A stretch of DNA of 64,000 bases from an uncultured Oscillospiraceae bacterium (GCA_900552265.1 URZE01000002.1:62001-126000); one strand, 5' to 3'. Positions 26,229 to 35,220 are shown, counted from the stretch's first letter. Numbers and translations: made by a program. Notes: generated by a model not told the origin, from the letters alone.

Positions 26229-26257
26229 TAAAAAATAAATCCGCTCAGAGCAGATTT
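26229..26257 (-). terminator. terminator after 5S rRNA
   Basis: Minus strand stem AAATCTGCT / AGCGGATTT around CTG, followed by ATTTTTT. It begins 20 nt beyond the 5S 3' end. Confidence 0.85.
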
Positions 26258-26276
26258 AAAAATAGACATAAAAAAA

Positions 26277-26392
26277 GTTGGCATCACCCTATTTTCCCAG
26301 GCCGTCACCGACCAAGTATCTTCAGCATCACCGAGCTTAACTACCGTGTTCGAGATGGGAACGGGTGTACCCTCGGCATCATTAGCACCAAC
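26277..26392 (-). rRNA. rrf: 5S ribosomal RNA, isolated
   Basis: The minus strand carries a 116-nt 5S gene: terminal helix GTTGG/CCAAC, the conserved ACACCCGTTCCCATCTCGAA segment, CACGGTAGTTAAGCTC, and a final GGGTGATGCCAAC. No 23S or 16S sequence lies on either side: upstream is its own promoter and the divergent zapA gene, downstream a terminator and then secreted-protein genes. It is therefore a complete single-gene unit. Confidence 0.95.
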
Positions 26393-26399
26393 GTAATAA

Positions 26400-26428
26400 A
26401 TTATATCGTAGAGAGTATTATGTGTCAA
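26400..26428 (-). promoter_or_regulatory. consensus promoter of the 5S rRNA gene
   Basis: Minus strand: TTGACA (26428-26423), 17-bp spacer, TATAAT (26405-26400): a perfect consensus sigma-A promoter, starting transcription a few bases before the 5S gene. Confidence 0.93.
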
Positions 26429-26620
26429 TAATTTTTTGAAAAAAATTTTTATAATCCACTTTTTGAACAAATAAAATTGTAAAAAATGATAAATATAATA
26501 AAAAACACATCAAAAATGGTTTTTGGGTGAAATATTATCAATTTTAGATTATTTTATTGTTTGTAATATAGTATAATGATTCCGTGTGGAAATTTTTAAC
26601 GTACAGAAAGGAGCATTAAA

Positions 26621-26869
26621 ATGTCCGGACGCAGTGTAAAAGTAAAAATTAACAACTCTGAATTCAGTATTCGAACTGATGAAGACGAATCTTATGTCAA
26701 TCTTATAGTTGATGAGATAAATGATAAGATAACGGAAATCAGGTTCTCGAATCCGGGACTAAGTTCGTCGATTGTAAATGCACTGGTCATGATGGATTTG
26801 TGCGACAGAGCACATAAAGCCGAAAAGAAAGCGCACAATAATAAGAAAACGAAGGTTAAAGATATTTAA
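26621..26869 (+). CDS. zapA: cell division protein ZapA
   Basis: An 82-residue FtsZ-bundling protein. VKVKINNSEFSIRTDEDE at the N-terminus, then DEINDKITEI and a C-terminal helix typical of ZapA, with normal length for Firmicutes. ATG follows AAAGGAG. A TATAAT at 26572-26577 may be its -10 box. Confidence 0.85.
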   Translation: MSGRSVKVKINNSEFSIRTDEDESYVNLIVDEINDKITEIRFSNPGLSSSIVNALVMMDLCDRAHKAEKKAHNNKKTKVKDI

Positions 26870-27097
26870 CTTTTGTATGGACGATATTTATTTTAATTTT
26901 AGAAAGTAAATCAAAATTTTGTATGTTAATATTGGGTCGTAGTTTGTTTTTAACTTCAAAATGTTGAAAGTTCTGTGGAAAATGAGGAAAACTTTTTTTA
27001 TAAATATTAAAAATAATATCTTTTAAGTGCCGTTGTTACTTTTTTGCGAGAATTATTTTAAAATAAACATTGAAATGTTGATAAAAAAGGTGAGAAT

Positions 27098-27565
27098 GTG
27101 GAAAACAAAAGTCAATCCCCAAATGTATTAAATTTTTGTAAAATATCAGAGAAAGCAATTGTTCCCAAGAGAGCTACCGAAGGTTCGGCAGGTATGGATT
27201 TGTGCGCATGTATAGAGGAAGATATCGTTTTGGAACCCGGAAAACGTGTATTGGTGCCGTCTGGGATAGCTGTTTCTCTTCCCGAAAAAGATTATGCAGT
27301 GTTTATTTTTGCAAGGAGTGGACTTGCAGTTAAGCATGGAATTTCTCTTTCGAACGGAGTAGGAGTAATTGACAGCGATTACAGGGGAGAAATACGTGTC
27401 GGGCTTTGTAATTTTGGTGAAGAATCCTATACTATAAAACCCGGTGAAAGAATTGCTCAGATGGTTGTTATGAAAGTTGAAAATTTTAATCTTTGTCAAG
27501 TAGATAAGTTAGATTCTACCGAACGTGGAGAAGGTGGATTTGGTTCTACGGGAAAACAATTTTAA
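27098..27565 (+). CDS. dut: dUTP diphosphatase (trimeric dUTPase)
   Basis: Hydrolyses dUTP to dUMP, keeping uracil out of DNA. The 155-residue protein carries the five trimeric dUTPase motifs: GSAGMDLCA, ARSGLAVKHG (with Ser replaced pattern R-S-G-L), NGVGVIDSDYRGEI, GERIAQMVV and RGEGGFGSTG. GTG at 27098 follows AAAGGTGAG; an overlapping ATG two bases earlier is in another frame. Confidence 0.96.
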   Translation: MENKSQSPNVLNFCKISEKAIVPKRATEGSAGMDLCACIEEDIVLEPGKRVLVPSGIAVSLPEKDYAVFIFARSGLAVKHGISLSNGVGVIDSDYRGEIRVGLCNFGEESYTIKPGERIAQMVVMKVENFNLCQVDKLDSTERGEGGFGSTGKQF

Positions 27566-27588
27566 TAATGCAATACGAAATTTAAATA

Positions 27589-27597
27589 TGATATAAT
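27589..27597 (+). promoter_or_regulatory. extended -10 promoter for mreB
   Basis: TGATATAAT, 37 nt before the mreB start and 24 nt after dut. The -35 region is weak. The same TGnTATAAT form occurs before parA, tRNA-Leu and the 836-aa gene. Confidence 0.6.
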
Positions 27598-27633
27598 CAA
27601 AAAATATTACAAAACCTGGAGGTAAGTCGATAA

Positions 27634-28641
27634 ATGTTTGCTAAAGAGATAGGTATAGATTTGGGTACGGCAAATACTCTTGTGTTTGTCAAAGGAAAAG
27701 GAATAATAAAAAGAGAACCGTCAGTAGTTGCTGTAGATGTCAGGAATGATACTGTTCTTGCCGTAGGTTCTCAGGCCAAAGAAATGATAGGGAGAACACC
27801 GGGGTCAATTGTTGCTGTTCGTCCGCTCAAAGACGGAGTCATTGCTGATTTTGACGTAACTGCCAGTATGCTTAGATATTTTATATCCAAAACCGTAAGA
27901 AGTATGTTTTTCAGCAGACCACGTGTTATCATATGTATCCCTTCGGGAGTTACCGAAGTCGAACGCAGAGCTGTAGAAGATGCTGCAAGACAAGCGGGAG
28001 CAGGAACTGTCGATTTAATTGAAGAACCAATGGCTGCTGCAATAGGAGCAGGACTTCCAATTTCGGAACCTACAGGAAGTATGGTAGTTGATATCGGAGG
28101 AGGAACATCTGAAGTAGCGGTTATTTCTCTTGGCGGCATAGTTACGGCTACGTCGGAAAGAGTGGCAGGAGATAAACTTGATGAAGCAATAATCTCTTAC
28201 GTAAAGTGCAAACATAATCTTCTTATAGGAGAACGCACTGCTGAAGATATAAAAATAAAAATAGGTTCTGCTGTACCGTATAGCAGCGAAGAAGAAATGA
28301 CGGTAAAAGGAAGAAACCTTGTTGACGGTTTACCAAAAGATGTTACTATAACTTCAGAAGAAGTAAGAGAAGCTCTTGCGGAACCTTTGAGACGTATTGT
28401 AGAAGCTGTTAAAATTACTTTGGAAAATACTCCGCCTGAATTGTCCGCAGATATTTTTGACCGTGGTATAACAATTACCGGAGGAGGAGCACTTCTTAGA
28501 GGAATAGACACACTTATATCGCAAAACACCAATATGCCGGTGCATATAGCTGAAAGTCCTCTTGATTGTGTTGTCGACGGAACGGGAGAGTGTCTTAATC
28601 AGTCTTTACCGAGAGAAATTCGCAGAACCGGCAGGAATTGA
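27634..28641 (+). CDS. mreB: rod shape-determining actin homologue MreB
   Basis: Forms membrane-bound filaments that guide lateral wall synthesis. The 335-residue protein has the phosphate-1 motif GIDLGTANTLVF, VDIGGGTSEVAVI (phosphate 2), and GGGALLRGID (adenosine). ATG follows TGGAGG. First gene of mreB-mreC-mreD-mrdA, so the cell is expected to be rod-shaped or ovoid. Confidence 0.97.
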   Translation: MFAKEIGIDLGTANTLVFVKGKGIIKREPSVVAVDVRNDTVLAVGSQAKEMIGRTPGSIVAVRPLKDGVIADFDVTASMLRYFISKTVRSMFFSRPRVIICIPSGVTEVERRAVEDAARQAGAGTVDLIEEPMAAAIGAGLPISEPTGSMVVDIGGGTSEVAVISLGGIVTATSERVAGDKLDEAIISYVKCKHNLLIGERTAEDIKIKIGSAVPYSSEEEMTVKGRNLVDGLPKDVTITSEEVREALAEPLRRIVEAVKITLENTPPELSADIFDRGITITGGGALLRGIDTLISQNTNMPVHIAESPLDCVVDGTGECLNQSLPREIRRTGRN

Positions 28642-28664
28642 AAAACACAGCGGGGTGAAGATAA

Positions 28665-29531
28665 TTGAAGTATTTTTTTAAAAGTACCGCTTTTAAGATT
28701 GTTTTAGGGTTGTCACTTATAATTTCCGGAATAATGCTTTATGGTTTTTTTAATCCGGATGACAATATTTTTGTAAATGCTTTAAGCTGTGTTACGGTTC
28801 CGATTCAAAAGACGTTAAAATGGACATGCGACCGAGCGGCGGATTTTTCATATCAGTTTGAAGAAAAAGAGAAACTGAAAGAAGAAAATGATTTGCTTAA
28901 ATCACAGATAAATGAACTTAGAGATTTGTCAGTGGATTATAACAATGTGAAGCGTGAGAATCTTCGTTTTCGTAAATATTACGGTATAAAGCAAGGCAAC
29001 GAGAGTTTAAAATTTATATCTGCGTCGGTTATAGGCAGAGATTCGACGGAATGTTTTTGGGATTTTGTCATAGATAAAGGTACTAAAGATGGCGTTGCTC
29101 AAAATGATGCAGTTTTAACAGAGAACGGACTTGTCGGAAGAGTTTGTATGGTAACTGCAAATTCGAGCAGGGTAAAGACTATTTTATCTCCCGAATCTAA
29201 AATAGGGGCGGTGGATTGCGTAACCGGAGACAGTGGGGTAATTTCCGGAACTGCGGTTCAGGCTGCGGATAATCTTACACGAATGATTTTCATTCCCGCA
29301 CAAAGTGAAATGAAGAGCGGAGATACTGTGGTTACCAGTGGAATAAGCGGTATGTACCCGAAAAATTTAAAAATCGGAAATATAAAATCGATAGAATACG
29401 ACAGTCGTGATTCGTCGTATTATGCCTTGGTGGAGCCGTTTGAGAATGTCAGAGAAATAAAAGATGTTTTTGTGGTATCCGATTTTAAAGGAAAAGGAAC
29501 CGTAGATATTTTGAAAAATGATAAGAGCTGA
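28665..29531 (+). CDS. mreC: cell shape protein MreC
   Basis: A 288-residue bitopic protein with one N-terminal membrane segment (about 10-27), a coiled coil (about 65-105) and the beta-barrel MreC domain (SASVIGRDSTECFW, then LTENGLVGRV and the late GDTVVTSGISGMYPKNLKIG). TTG at 28665 follows GGGGTGAAG. It links MreB with MreD and PBP2 at the membrane. Confidence 0.95.
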   Translation: MKYFFKSTAFKIVLGLSLIISGIMLYGFFNPDDNIFVNALSCVTVPIQKTLKWTCDRAADFSYQFEEKEKLKEENDLLKSQINELRDLSVDYNNVKRENLRFRKYYGIKQGNESLKFISASVIGRDSTECFWDFVIDKGTKDGVAQNDAVLTENGLVGRVCMVTANSSRVKTILSPESKIGAVDCVTGDSGVISGTAVQAADNLTRMIFIPAQSEMKSGDTVVTSGISGMYPKNLKIGNIKSIEYDSRDSSYYALVEPFENVREIKDVFVVSDFKGKGTVDILKNDKS

Positions 29532-29540
29532 GGAATTGTG

Positions 29541-30089
29541 ATGAAATCAGATAAAATTGGCAAATGTCTGCGCTTTGTCGTGTATTTTGCGGAATTGTGT
29601 ATATTTTATTGCCTCGAACAGCTTCCATGTCTTACGATAAAAACTTTTAATGCTCGACCTATGTTTCTTGTTTCCGTATTTGTTTGCATGGCTGTGTGGG
29701 AAAAGGAATTTGCGTGTATGGTTTTCGGAATAATATGCGGATCGCTTTTGGACATGTCTTACGGTATACCTATGGGCGTGTGTACGTTGATATTTGGTAT
29801 TTTAGGATATTTTTTGGGAGTGCTTTCCAATTATTTTATAAGTTCGAAACTTTGGTCGGTGTGGCTTCTTTGTGTTATGCTGAACTTGGCAGTACTTGGG
29901 ATAAGGTTTTACTTTGGATTTGTTTTGCCGGGATATTCGGATTATGATTTTGTATGGAGAACGGTTTTTATTCCGACTTTTGTTTATTCGGTTGCTGTGG
30001 TGCCGATAATATTTTTGCTTAACCGAAGTGTGCGTTATTTTATGGGAAACGATTCGGGAGGTGAAGAAAATAGACTCCAAAGTTTTTAA
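29541..30089 (+). CDS. mreD: cell shape membrane protein MreD
   Basis: A 182-residue integral membrane protein with about five hydrophobic segments and the GIICGSLLDMSYG signature (G-x-x-x-G-x-x-x-D). ATG 29541 is preferred to GTG 29538 because of spacing from TGAGGA (29529-29534). Its end overlaps the start region of mrdA. Confidence 0.9.
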   Translation: MKSDKIGKCLRFVVYFAELCIFYCLEQLPCLTIKTFNARPMFLVSVFVCMAVWEKEFACMVFGIICGSLLDMSYGIPMGVCTLIFGILGYFLGVLSNYFISSKLWSVWLLCVMLNLAVLGIRFYFGFVLPGYSDYDFVWRTVFIPTFVYSVAVVPIIFLLNRSVRYFMGNDSGGEENRLQSF

Positions 30090-32043
30090 CAAAAAGAGAT
30101 ATATATTTCTTATCGGAATGGTGACAACAATTTTTATTGTTTTTGCTTCACGTTTGGTTGATTGGCAGCTGATAAATTCTGAATATTATAAATTTCGTGC
30201 AAACAGCAGTAATATATATTTTGTTACGACTGATCCTGTTAGGGGAGAAATCCTTGATTGTGACGGAGTAGGTTTGGCGGTAAATGATACGGGATATAAA
30301 GTTGTTATTGACAGGCTTTTGGTTGAAAAAAGTAAAGAAAACCAGTTTATATTGAAATCCGTTAAATTTTTGGAATCTCTCAATTGTAGTTGGATTGATT
30401 TGTTGCCGGTAAAAGTAGAAAAAGAACAGTTTGTATTTGAGGACGGAAAAGATTCTCAAAGCAAAAGTTTAAAAAACACTCTTAAACTTAAACCCGATGC
30501 TTCTGCGGATGAATGTATGAATGTGATGATAAAGAAATACAAAGCCGAAGATTTTTCAAAGCCGGAACAAAGGATTATTTGCAGTGTAAGACTGAATATG
30601 GAAAAAAACAATAAAAGTTATTCAAGAGGTACGCCGTATGTTCTTGCTGGTAGTATAAGCAGAGAAGCAGTTACAGTTATAAGTGAAAAATTTGAAGAGT
30701 ATAAAGGTTTGAGAATACAGACATCTCTTTTGAGAAAATACATCAACGGTGATGTTGCACCGCATATAGTAGGATACACCGGATTTATGTCCTCGGAAGA
30801 ATACGAAAAGCGAAAAGAAACATATGCAATGGATGCAATTATAGGAAAATCAGGAATAGAGGGTGCTTTTGAAGATTATCTGAGAGGAATAGGCGGTAAA
30901 AGAATGATTCAGATGTCACGTGACGGACAGGTTGTGGACGTTTCTGAAAAAGAGCCTGCTCGTTCCGGGAACACCGTATTTTTGACTATTTCTTCGAAAC
31001 TTCAGCAGGTTGCCAATAAATCTCTTAAAGAAAATGTAGAAAAAGCTCATAAAGGTGCCTCTGATTGTTGTTCGGGAGCTGCTGTGGTTTTAAACGTAAA
31101 AGATTTTTCTGTTTTGGCAGCTGCTACTTATCCGAGTTATAATTTGACTCAATTTATGGAGGATAGATCTTATTACTCTAACTTGGCAAAAGATGAAGCT
31201 GTACCGCTTTTAAATCGTGCATTTATGGGAGCATATGCTCCGGGTTCGGTTTACAAACCTTTGGTTGCATGTGCTGCGCTCGAGTCCGGAAAAATAACAC
31301 CTGAAGAAACGATAAATTGTTGCGGAAGTTTCAATTATTATACAGGATACCGCTTAAGGTGTATGGGAGTACATGGAAATGTAAAGCTTAGAAACGCACT
31401 TGCTAAATCTTGCAACGTGTATTTTGCGGAACTGGGACGTCGTTTAGGAGCGGAACTTTTGGGAGGATTTGCAAAAAAATTCGGAATAGGTGTAAAAACG
31501 GGAATAGAAGTCAGTGAAAGCAAAGGAGTTCTTGCAGGCCCCGAACATTGTAGGCAAGTCGGAGCAAAATGGTATGAATCCGGGTCTTCGCAGGCAGCTA
31601 TAGGGCAGTCGGATAATATGATAACTCCTGTTCAGCTTGCTACTTATACCGCCACTATAGCCAGTGGAGGAAAAAGGTACAGAACTCATCTTGTAAATAA
31701 GATAGTGAATTACGGACGTTCTGAAGTTATTAAACAGTATACTCCGGAACTTGTTGAAGATGTAGGAATTTCGGAAGAAAATTTAACAGCAGTAAAAGAA
31801 GGCATGCGTGAAGTAGTTCTTTCAGGTACGGCTCGTGATTTTTCAAATTATCCTATTCCCGTGGCAGCAAAAACCGGTACGGCTCAGAATTCCGGTTCCG
31901 ATCATACCACATTTATATGTTTTGCACCGTATGATGATCCTCAAATTGCAATTTCGGTTGTAATAGCGCACGGTAAAAGCGGAATAGTTTCCAAAAATGT
32001 TGCAAGAGACATAATGAATGCATATTTCGGAATCAATCCTTAA
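30061..32043 (+). CDS. mrdA: penicillin-binding protein 2 (elongasome transpeptidase)
   Basis: Class B PBP of about 660 residues: one N-terminal membrane segment, a dimerisation domain, and the transpeptidase domain with SVYK (active Ser near residue 396), SCN (about 450) and KTGTA (about 604). Crosslinks wall together with RodA and MreBCD. The start is uncertain: GTG 30061 overlaps the GGGAG that could serve it; GTG 30028 is an alternative. Both lie inside mreD, so translation is probably coupled. Confidence 0.92.
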   Translation: MKKIDSKVFNKKRYIFLIGMVTTIFIVFASRLVDWQLINSEYYKFRANSSNIYFVTTDPVRGEILDCDGVGLAVNDTGYKVVIDRLLVEKSKENQFILKSVKFLESLNCSWIDLLPVKVEKEQFVFEDGKDSQSKSLKNTLKLKPDASADECMNVMIKKYKAEDFSKPEQRIICSVRLNMEKNNKSYSRGTPYVLAGSISREAVTVISEKFEEYKGLRIQTSLLRKYINGDVAPHIVGYTGFMSSEEYEKRKETYAMDAIIGKSGIEGAFEDYLRGIGGKRMIQMSRDGQVVDVSEKEPARSGNTVFLTISSKLQQVANKSLKENVEKAHKGASDCCSGAAVVLNVKDFSVLAAATYPSYNLTQFMEDRSYYSNLAKDEAVPLLNRAFMGAYAPGSVYKPLVACAALESGKITPEETINCCGSFNYYTGYRLRCMGVHGNVKLRNALAKSCNVYFAELGRRLGAELLGGFAKKFGIGVKTGIEVSESKGVLAGPEHCRQVGAKWYESGSSQAAIGQSDNMITPVQLATYTATIASGGKRYRTHLVNKIVNYGRSEVIKQYTPELVEDVGISEENLTAVKEGMREVVLSGTARDFSNYPIPVAAKTGTAQNSGSDHTTFICFAPYDDPQIAISVVIAHGKSGIVSKNVARDIMNAYFGINP

Positions 32044-32120
32044 TGAAATTTTTACAATGCTAAATATTTAAGAATTGCGAGAAATGTCGAATAAAATCGA
32101 TAAAAAATGTAATAGAAAAA

Positions 32121-32149
32121 TTGACAATTTTCTGGAAATATGATAATAT
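32121..32149 (+). promoter_or_regulatory. distal promoter in the mgsA upstream region
   Basis: TTGACA (32121-32126) with TAATAT at 32144-32149 (17-bp spacer) or GATAAT at 32142. It lies about 215 nt before mgsA. Between it and the gene there is a nine-codon ORF (MLNLIFYKD) with AGAGGTGAG before its GTG at about 32209, possibly a leader peptide. The rest of the 319-nt gap shows nothing. Confidence 0.55.
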
Positions 32150-32232
32150 GACCCATAAATAAAAATAATTCCCTTTTAATAAATGCATTATACGAAAAAG
32201 AGGTGAGTGTTAAACTTAATTTTTTATAAAGA

Positions 32233-32262
32233 TTGAAATAAATTTATAAAATGTAGTATAAT
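32233..32262 (+). promoter_or_regulatory. proximal promoter of mgsA
   Basis: TTGAAA (32233-32238), 18-bp spacer, TATAAT (32257-32262). The leader would be about 95 nt. Confidence 0.65.
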
Positions 32263-32362
32263 GTACGGAGTGCGATTAATGGAGTTTTTCAATTTAAAGT
32301 ATGTTTTTGCGGAATTTTGAAAAATTAAGTAATATTTTAAGATATTTAGGAGGAAAAAATAC

Positions 32363-32770
32363 ATGAACATCGCTCTTGTCGCTCAAGACGGAAAAAAGGA
32401 ACTTATGGTGAGATTTTGTATTGCTTACTGCGGAATTCTCAGCAGACATAAATTGTGTGCAACTGCAGCTACCGGAAAACTTGTTTCCGAAGCAACAGGT
32501 CTTAGGATAATCAAATTTTTAGGAGGAGCTCAAGGAGGATGCCAGCAAATTTCTTCAAGGATTTCCTGTGGAGAGATAGATATGCTTGTGTTCTTCCGTG
32601 ATGCCAGACATCCCGAACTCATGGGAAAACCTGAAGAAGATCTTTTAAGACTTTGTGATGTACATAACATACCTCTTGCTACTAATATAGCGACCGCCGA
32701 ATGTTTGATTCATGGCCTTGAAAGAGGAGATTTTGACTGGAGAAGCGGTGGCAGATCGGTAATAGTTTAG
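32363..32770 (+). CDS. mgsA: methylglyoxal synthase-like protein with altered catalytic residues
   Basis: A 135-residue member of the MGS family (dihydroxyacetone phosphate to methylglyoxal in true enzymes). Overall fit is good: MNIALVA start, RFCIAYCGIL, EATGLRI, FFRD, LLRLCDVHNIPLATNIATAE. Key sites deviate: the AHD motif is AQD (His19 of E. coli replaced by Gln), GGDQQ is GGCQQ (catalytic Asp71 replaced by Cys, codon TGC at about 32540), ATGTTG is ATAATG, and the H-x-x-D segment (His98, Asp101) is M-G-K-P. ATG follows AGGAGG. It probably lacks standard synthase activity; it may be a regulatory or new-function homologue. Confidence 0.8.
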   Translation: MNIALVAQDGKKELMVRFCIAYCGILSRHKLCATAATGKLVSEATGLRIIKFLGGAQGGCQQISSRISCGEIDMLVFFRDARHPELMGKPEEDLLRLCDVHNIPLATNIATAECLIHGLERGDFDWRSGGRSVIV

Positions 32771-32798
32771 TTTGTTTTCGGATAATTGATATTTAAAT

Positions 32799-32835
32799 CT
32801 TCTCTGATCGACGTTTGGTTTTCAGAGGAGTTTTT
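32799..32835 (+). terminator. terminator between mgsA and hisS
   Basis: CTTCTCTGA (32799-32807) pairs with TCAGAGGAG (32822-32830), then TTTTT. It ends 37 nt before hisS; it could be the mgsA terminator or a hisS attenuator. No T-box sequence is present. Confidence 0.75.
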
Positions 32836-32871
32836 GTTTGTAAAATTCAAAAAACAAGAAGGTGTTTTGGT

Positions 32872-34158
32872 GTGAATCTTATTACAAAAAGAATTAGAGG
32901 GATGCAGGATGTGCTTCCCGAGCAAGGTAAAGAATGGGAAACAATTGAGAAAGTAATGAAAGAAGAATCGGAATTATACGGATTTAAATTTGTTCGGACA
33001 CCGGTTTTGGAACATACTGAACTTTTTGAACGTTCAGTCGGAGATACTTCGGATGTTGTGGAAAAAGAAATGTATACATTTTCGGATAAAGGCAATAGGT
33101 CAGTTACGCTCAGACCGGAGGGTACTGCCGGTATTATGAGAGCGGTTTTGGAAAATGGACTTTATAACACTGCTTTACCGCTTAAACTCATGTATGTTTC
33201 GTCATGCTACAGATACGAAAAACCCCAGTCAGGAAGATATCGTGAATTTTTTCAATTCGGACTGGAGATTATAGGATCTACGGAAGCTTCTGCTGATGTG
33301 AATCTTATTTGTGCCGCAAGTTCAATTTTAAAAAGACTTGGTATCAAATCAGTAAATTTAGAAGTAAATTCAATAGGATGTTCTGATTGCAGAAAAAGAT
33401 TTAATGATGCACTAAAAAATTATTTTGAAAATCATAAAAATGGTTTATGTAAAACCTGTATAGATAGGTTGTCCAGAAATCCCATGCGTATATTTGACTG
33501 TAAAAATCCGGAATGTGGAAAAATTTGCGGTGAAGCTCCAATTATTTTGGATTATATATGCAAAGATTGTTCGTTACATTTTGAAAGTTTAAAGAATTTA
33601 CTTAAAACTGCGAAAATAGATTATAAGATTAATCCGAAAATTGTAAGAGGGCTTGATTATTATTCTAAAACAGTTTTTGAATTTGTATGTGATGTGGATG
33701 GTTCTGCGTTGACTGTTTGCGGTGGTGGAAGATATGACGGTTTATCTGAAATAATGGGAGGACCGTCTCTGCCGGCAATAGGTTTCGGAATGGGTATGGA
33801 AAGAATTCTTGCGGTGATGAAAAGTCAAAATGCACTTTTTGAAAAGTCACAAGAACCTGAAATATATATTGCACCTGTTGGAGAAAAAGCAAAGCTTAAA
33901 GCTCTTGAATTGTGCGAGGCTTTGAGACATTCTTCGATATTTGCCGAAACTGATATTATGGGTAGAAATTTAAAGTCGCAAATGAAATATGCAAATAAAA
34001 TAGGCGCAAAGTATACGCTAATTATCGGTGACGAAGAACTGGATTCGGGAAAAGCCAAAATAAAGGAAATGGATAATTCCAAAGAATCTGAAATTGTTTT
34101 AAACGAAAATTTTATAAATAATTTTCTTGATATTCAGTTTGAGAATTATCGTATTTAG
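32872..34158 (+). CDS. hisS: histidyl-tRNA synthetase
   Basis: Class II synthetase of 428 residues. Contains RIRGMQDVLP at the N-terminus, motif 2 CYRYEKPQSGRYREFFQFG, the histidine-specific VRGLDYYSKTVFEF, motif 3 LPAIGFGMGMERIL and the C-terminal anticodon domain. The insertion domain carries cysteine pairs (C-K-T-C, C-K-N-P-E-C, C-K-D-C) suggesting a zinc site. GTG 32872 follows AGAAGGTG; an earlier in-frame start lacks a ribosome-binding site. Confidence 0.97.
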   Translation: MNLITKRIRGMQDVLPEQGKEWETIEKVMKEESELYGFKFVRTPVLEHTELFERSVGDTSDVVEKEMYTFSDKGNRSVTLRPEGTAGIMRAVLENGLYNTALPLKLMYVSSCYRYEKPQSGRYREFFQFGLEIIGSTEASADVNLICAASSILKRLGIKSVNLEVNSIGCSDCRKRFNDALKNYFENHKNGLCKTCIDRLSRNPMRIFDCKNPECGKICGEAPIILDYICKDCSLHFESLKNLLKTAKIDYKINPKIVRGLDYYSKTVFEFVCDVDGSALTVCGGGRYDGLSEIMGGPSLPAIGFGMGMERILAVMKSQNALFEKSQEPEIYIAPVGEKAKLKALELCEALRHSSIFAETDIMGRNLKSQMKYANKIGAKYTLIIGDEELDSGKAKIKEMDNSKESEIVLNENFINNFLDIQFENYRI

Positions 34159-34201
34159 TGTTATTGGTGTTTTATAAAATATAAAAATTAAAATTAAAAA
34201 T

Positions 34202-34221
34202 CCGGAAGATATTTCTTCCGG
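34202..34221. terminator. bidirectional terminator between hisS and dus
   Basis: CCGGAAGA / TCTTCCGG with a TATT loop, flanked by A-rich left and T-rich right arms, so it can end transcription from both convergent genes. It directly abuts the dus stop codon. Confidence 0.88.
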
Positions 34222-35220
34222 TTAAATTTTTCCCTCTTGCATATAGATTTGGTTTTCACTTTTGGAAATTTTGTCGCAAAGTGCAAACAGTTCATCTTTG
34301 CTTTCTGCAGAAAACGCTTCTTTTCTGAAATTGGCCGCATTTGGAATATCTTTAATGTACGATGCCATGTGTTTTCGTGCTTCTTTTATGCCACGTTGTT
34401 CACCTTTGTACGTACAAATTTTTTGAATATGTGTTTTGATAAGTTTAATTTTTTCATCAATTGTGGGAACAGAATAATTTGATTTACCGAGTACCGAGGC
34501 ATTTATTTCAGAGAAAATCCACGGATTTCCCATTGCACCTCTGCCTACAGCTACCATGTCACATTTTGTAAAATTCATCATATGCTTTGCCGAAGCGGCA
34601 TCAATAATATCTCCGTTACCTATTACAGGAATTTTTACATTTTCTTTTACTTTTTTGATTACCTCGAGATTACTTTTTCCGGAATAACCTTGTTCTTTGG
34701 TTCTTGCATGAACTGTAATTGCATCAGCTCCGGATTGCTCGCATATTTTGGCAATTTCTACAGCGTTAATTGTTTTGTAATTCCATCCGGAGCGTATTTT
34801 TACCGTTACCGGCACAGGTGAGACCGATTTGGCGGATTTCACTATTTCCCCACATAGTTGGGGATTTTTCATTAAGGCGGAACCGGAGTTTTCTTTAACT
34901 ATTTTTGTTGCGGGACAACCCATGTTTATGTCGATAATATCGGGGATAAGACTGTTTTTTTGAATAATTTCTATTGCTTTTGCAAAGTCTGAAGGAGTAT
35001 TTCCGAAAAGCTGAATGGCAAATGGATTATCATATTCGGAGCGTTGCATTAAATCAAAAGTTTTTTGACTGTTATAGATAAGACCTTTTGTACTTATCAT
35101 TTCACTGGTGAAATATGCTGCACCGCAAAGAGCGCAAATTTCCCTGAAAGCTTTATCCGTTACTCCGGCCATAGGAGCCAGAGCAGCTACTGCATTTATT
35201 TTTATATTTCCTATATTCAT
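34222..35220 (-). CDS. dus: tRNA-dihydrouridine synthase
   Basis: FMN-dependent reduction of uridine to dihydrouridine in tRNA D loops. The 332-residue TIM-barrel protein has APMAGVTD at the N-terminus, QLFGN, the active-site MGCPATKIVKENSGSALM (catalytic Cys), KIRSGWN, HARTKEQGYSG and the phosphate-binding GNGDI and GRGAMGNPW. ATG at 35220 follows AAAAGGAA; a longer frame upstream has no Shine-Dalgarno. DusB-type by general look. Confidence 0.95.
   Translation of the reverse strand: MNIGNIKINAVAALAPMAGVTDKAFREICALCGAAYFTSEMISTKGLIYNSQKTFDLMQRSEYDNPFAIQLFGNTPSDFAKAIEIIQKNSLIPDIIDINMGCPATKIVKENSGSALMKNPQLCGEIVKSAKSVSPVPVTVKIRSGWNYKTINAVEIAKICEQSGADAITVHARTKEQGYSGKSNLEVIKKVKENVKIPVIGNGDIIDAASAKHMMNFTKCDMVAVGRGAMGNPWIFSEINASVLGKSNYSVPTIDEKIKLIKTHIQKICTYKGEQRGIKEARKHMASYIKDIPNAANFRKEAFSAESKDELFALCDKISKSENQIYMQEGKI

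Noticed and set aside
26393..26620. Search for 23S 3' end beside the 5S gene
   Set aside because: The sequence upstream of 5S is a promoter and AT-rich DNA; no rRNA-like GC-rich segment is there.
32771..32871. T-box leader for hisS
   Set aside because: No T-box core or specifier-type stem; only a simple terminator hairpin is seen.
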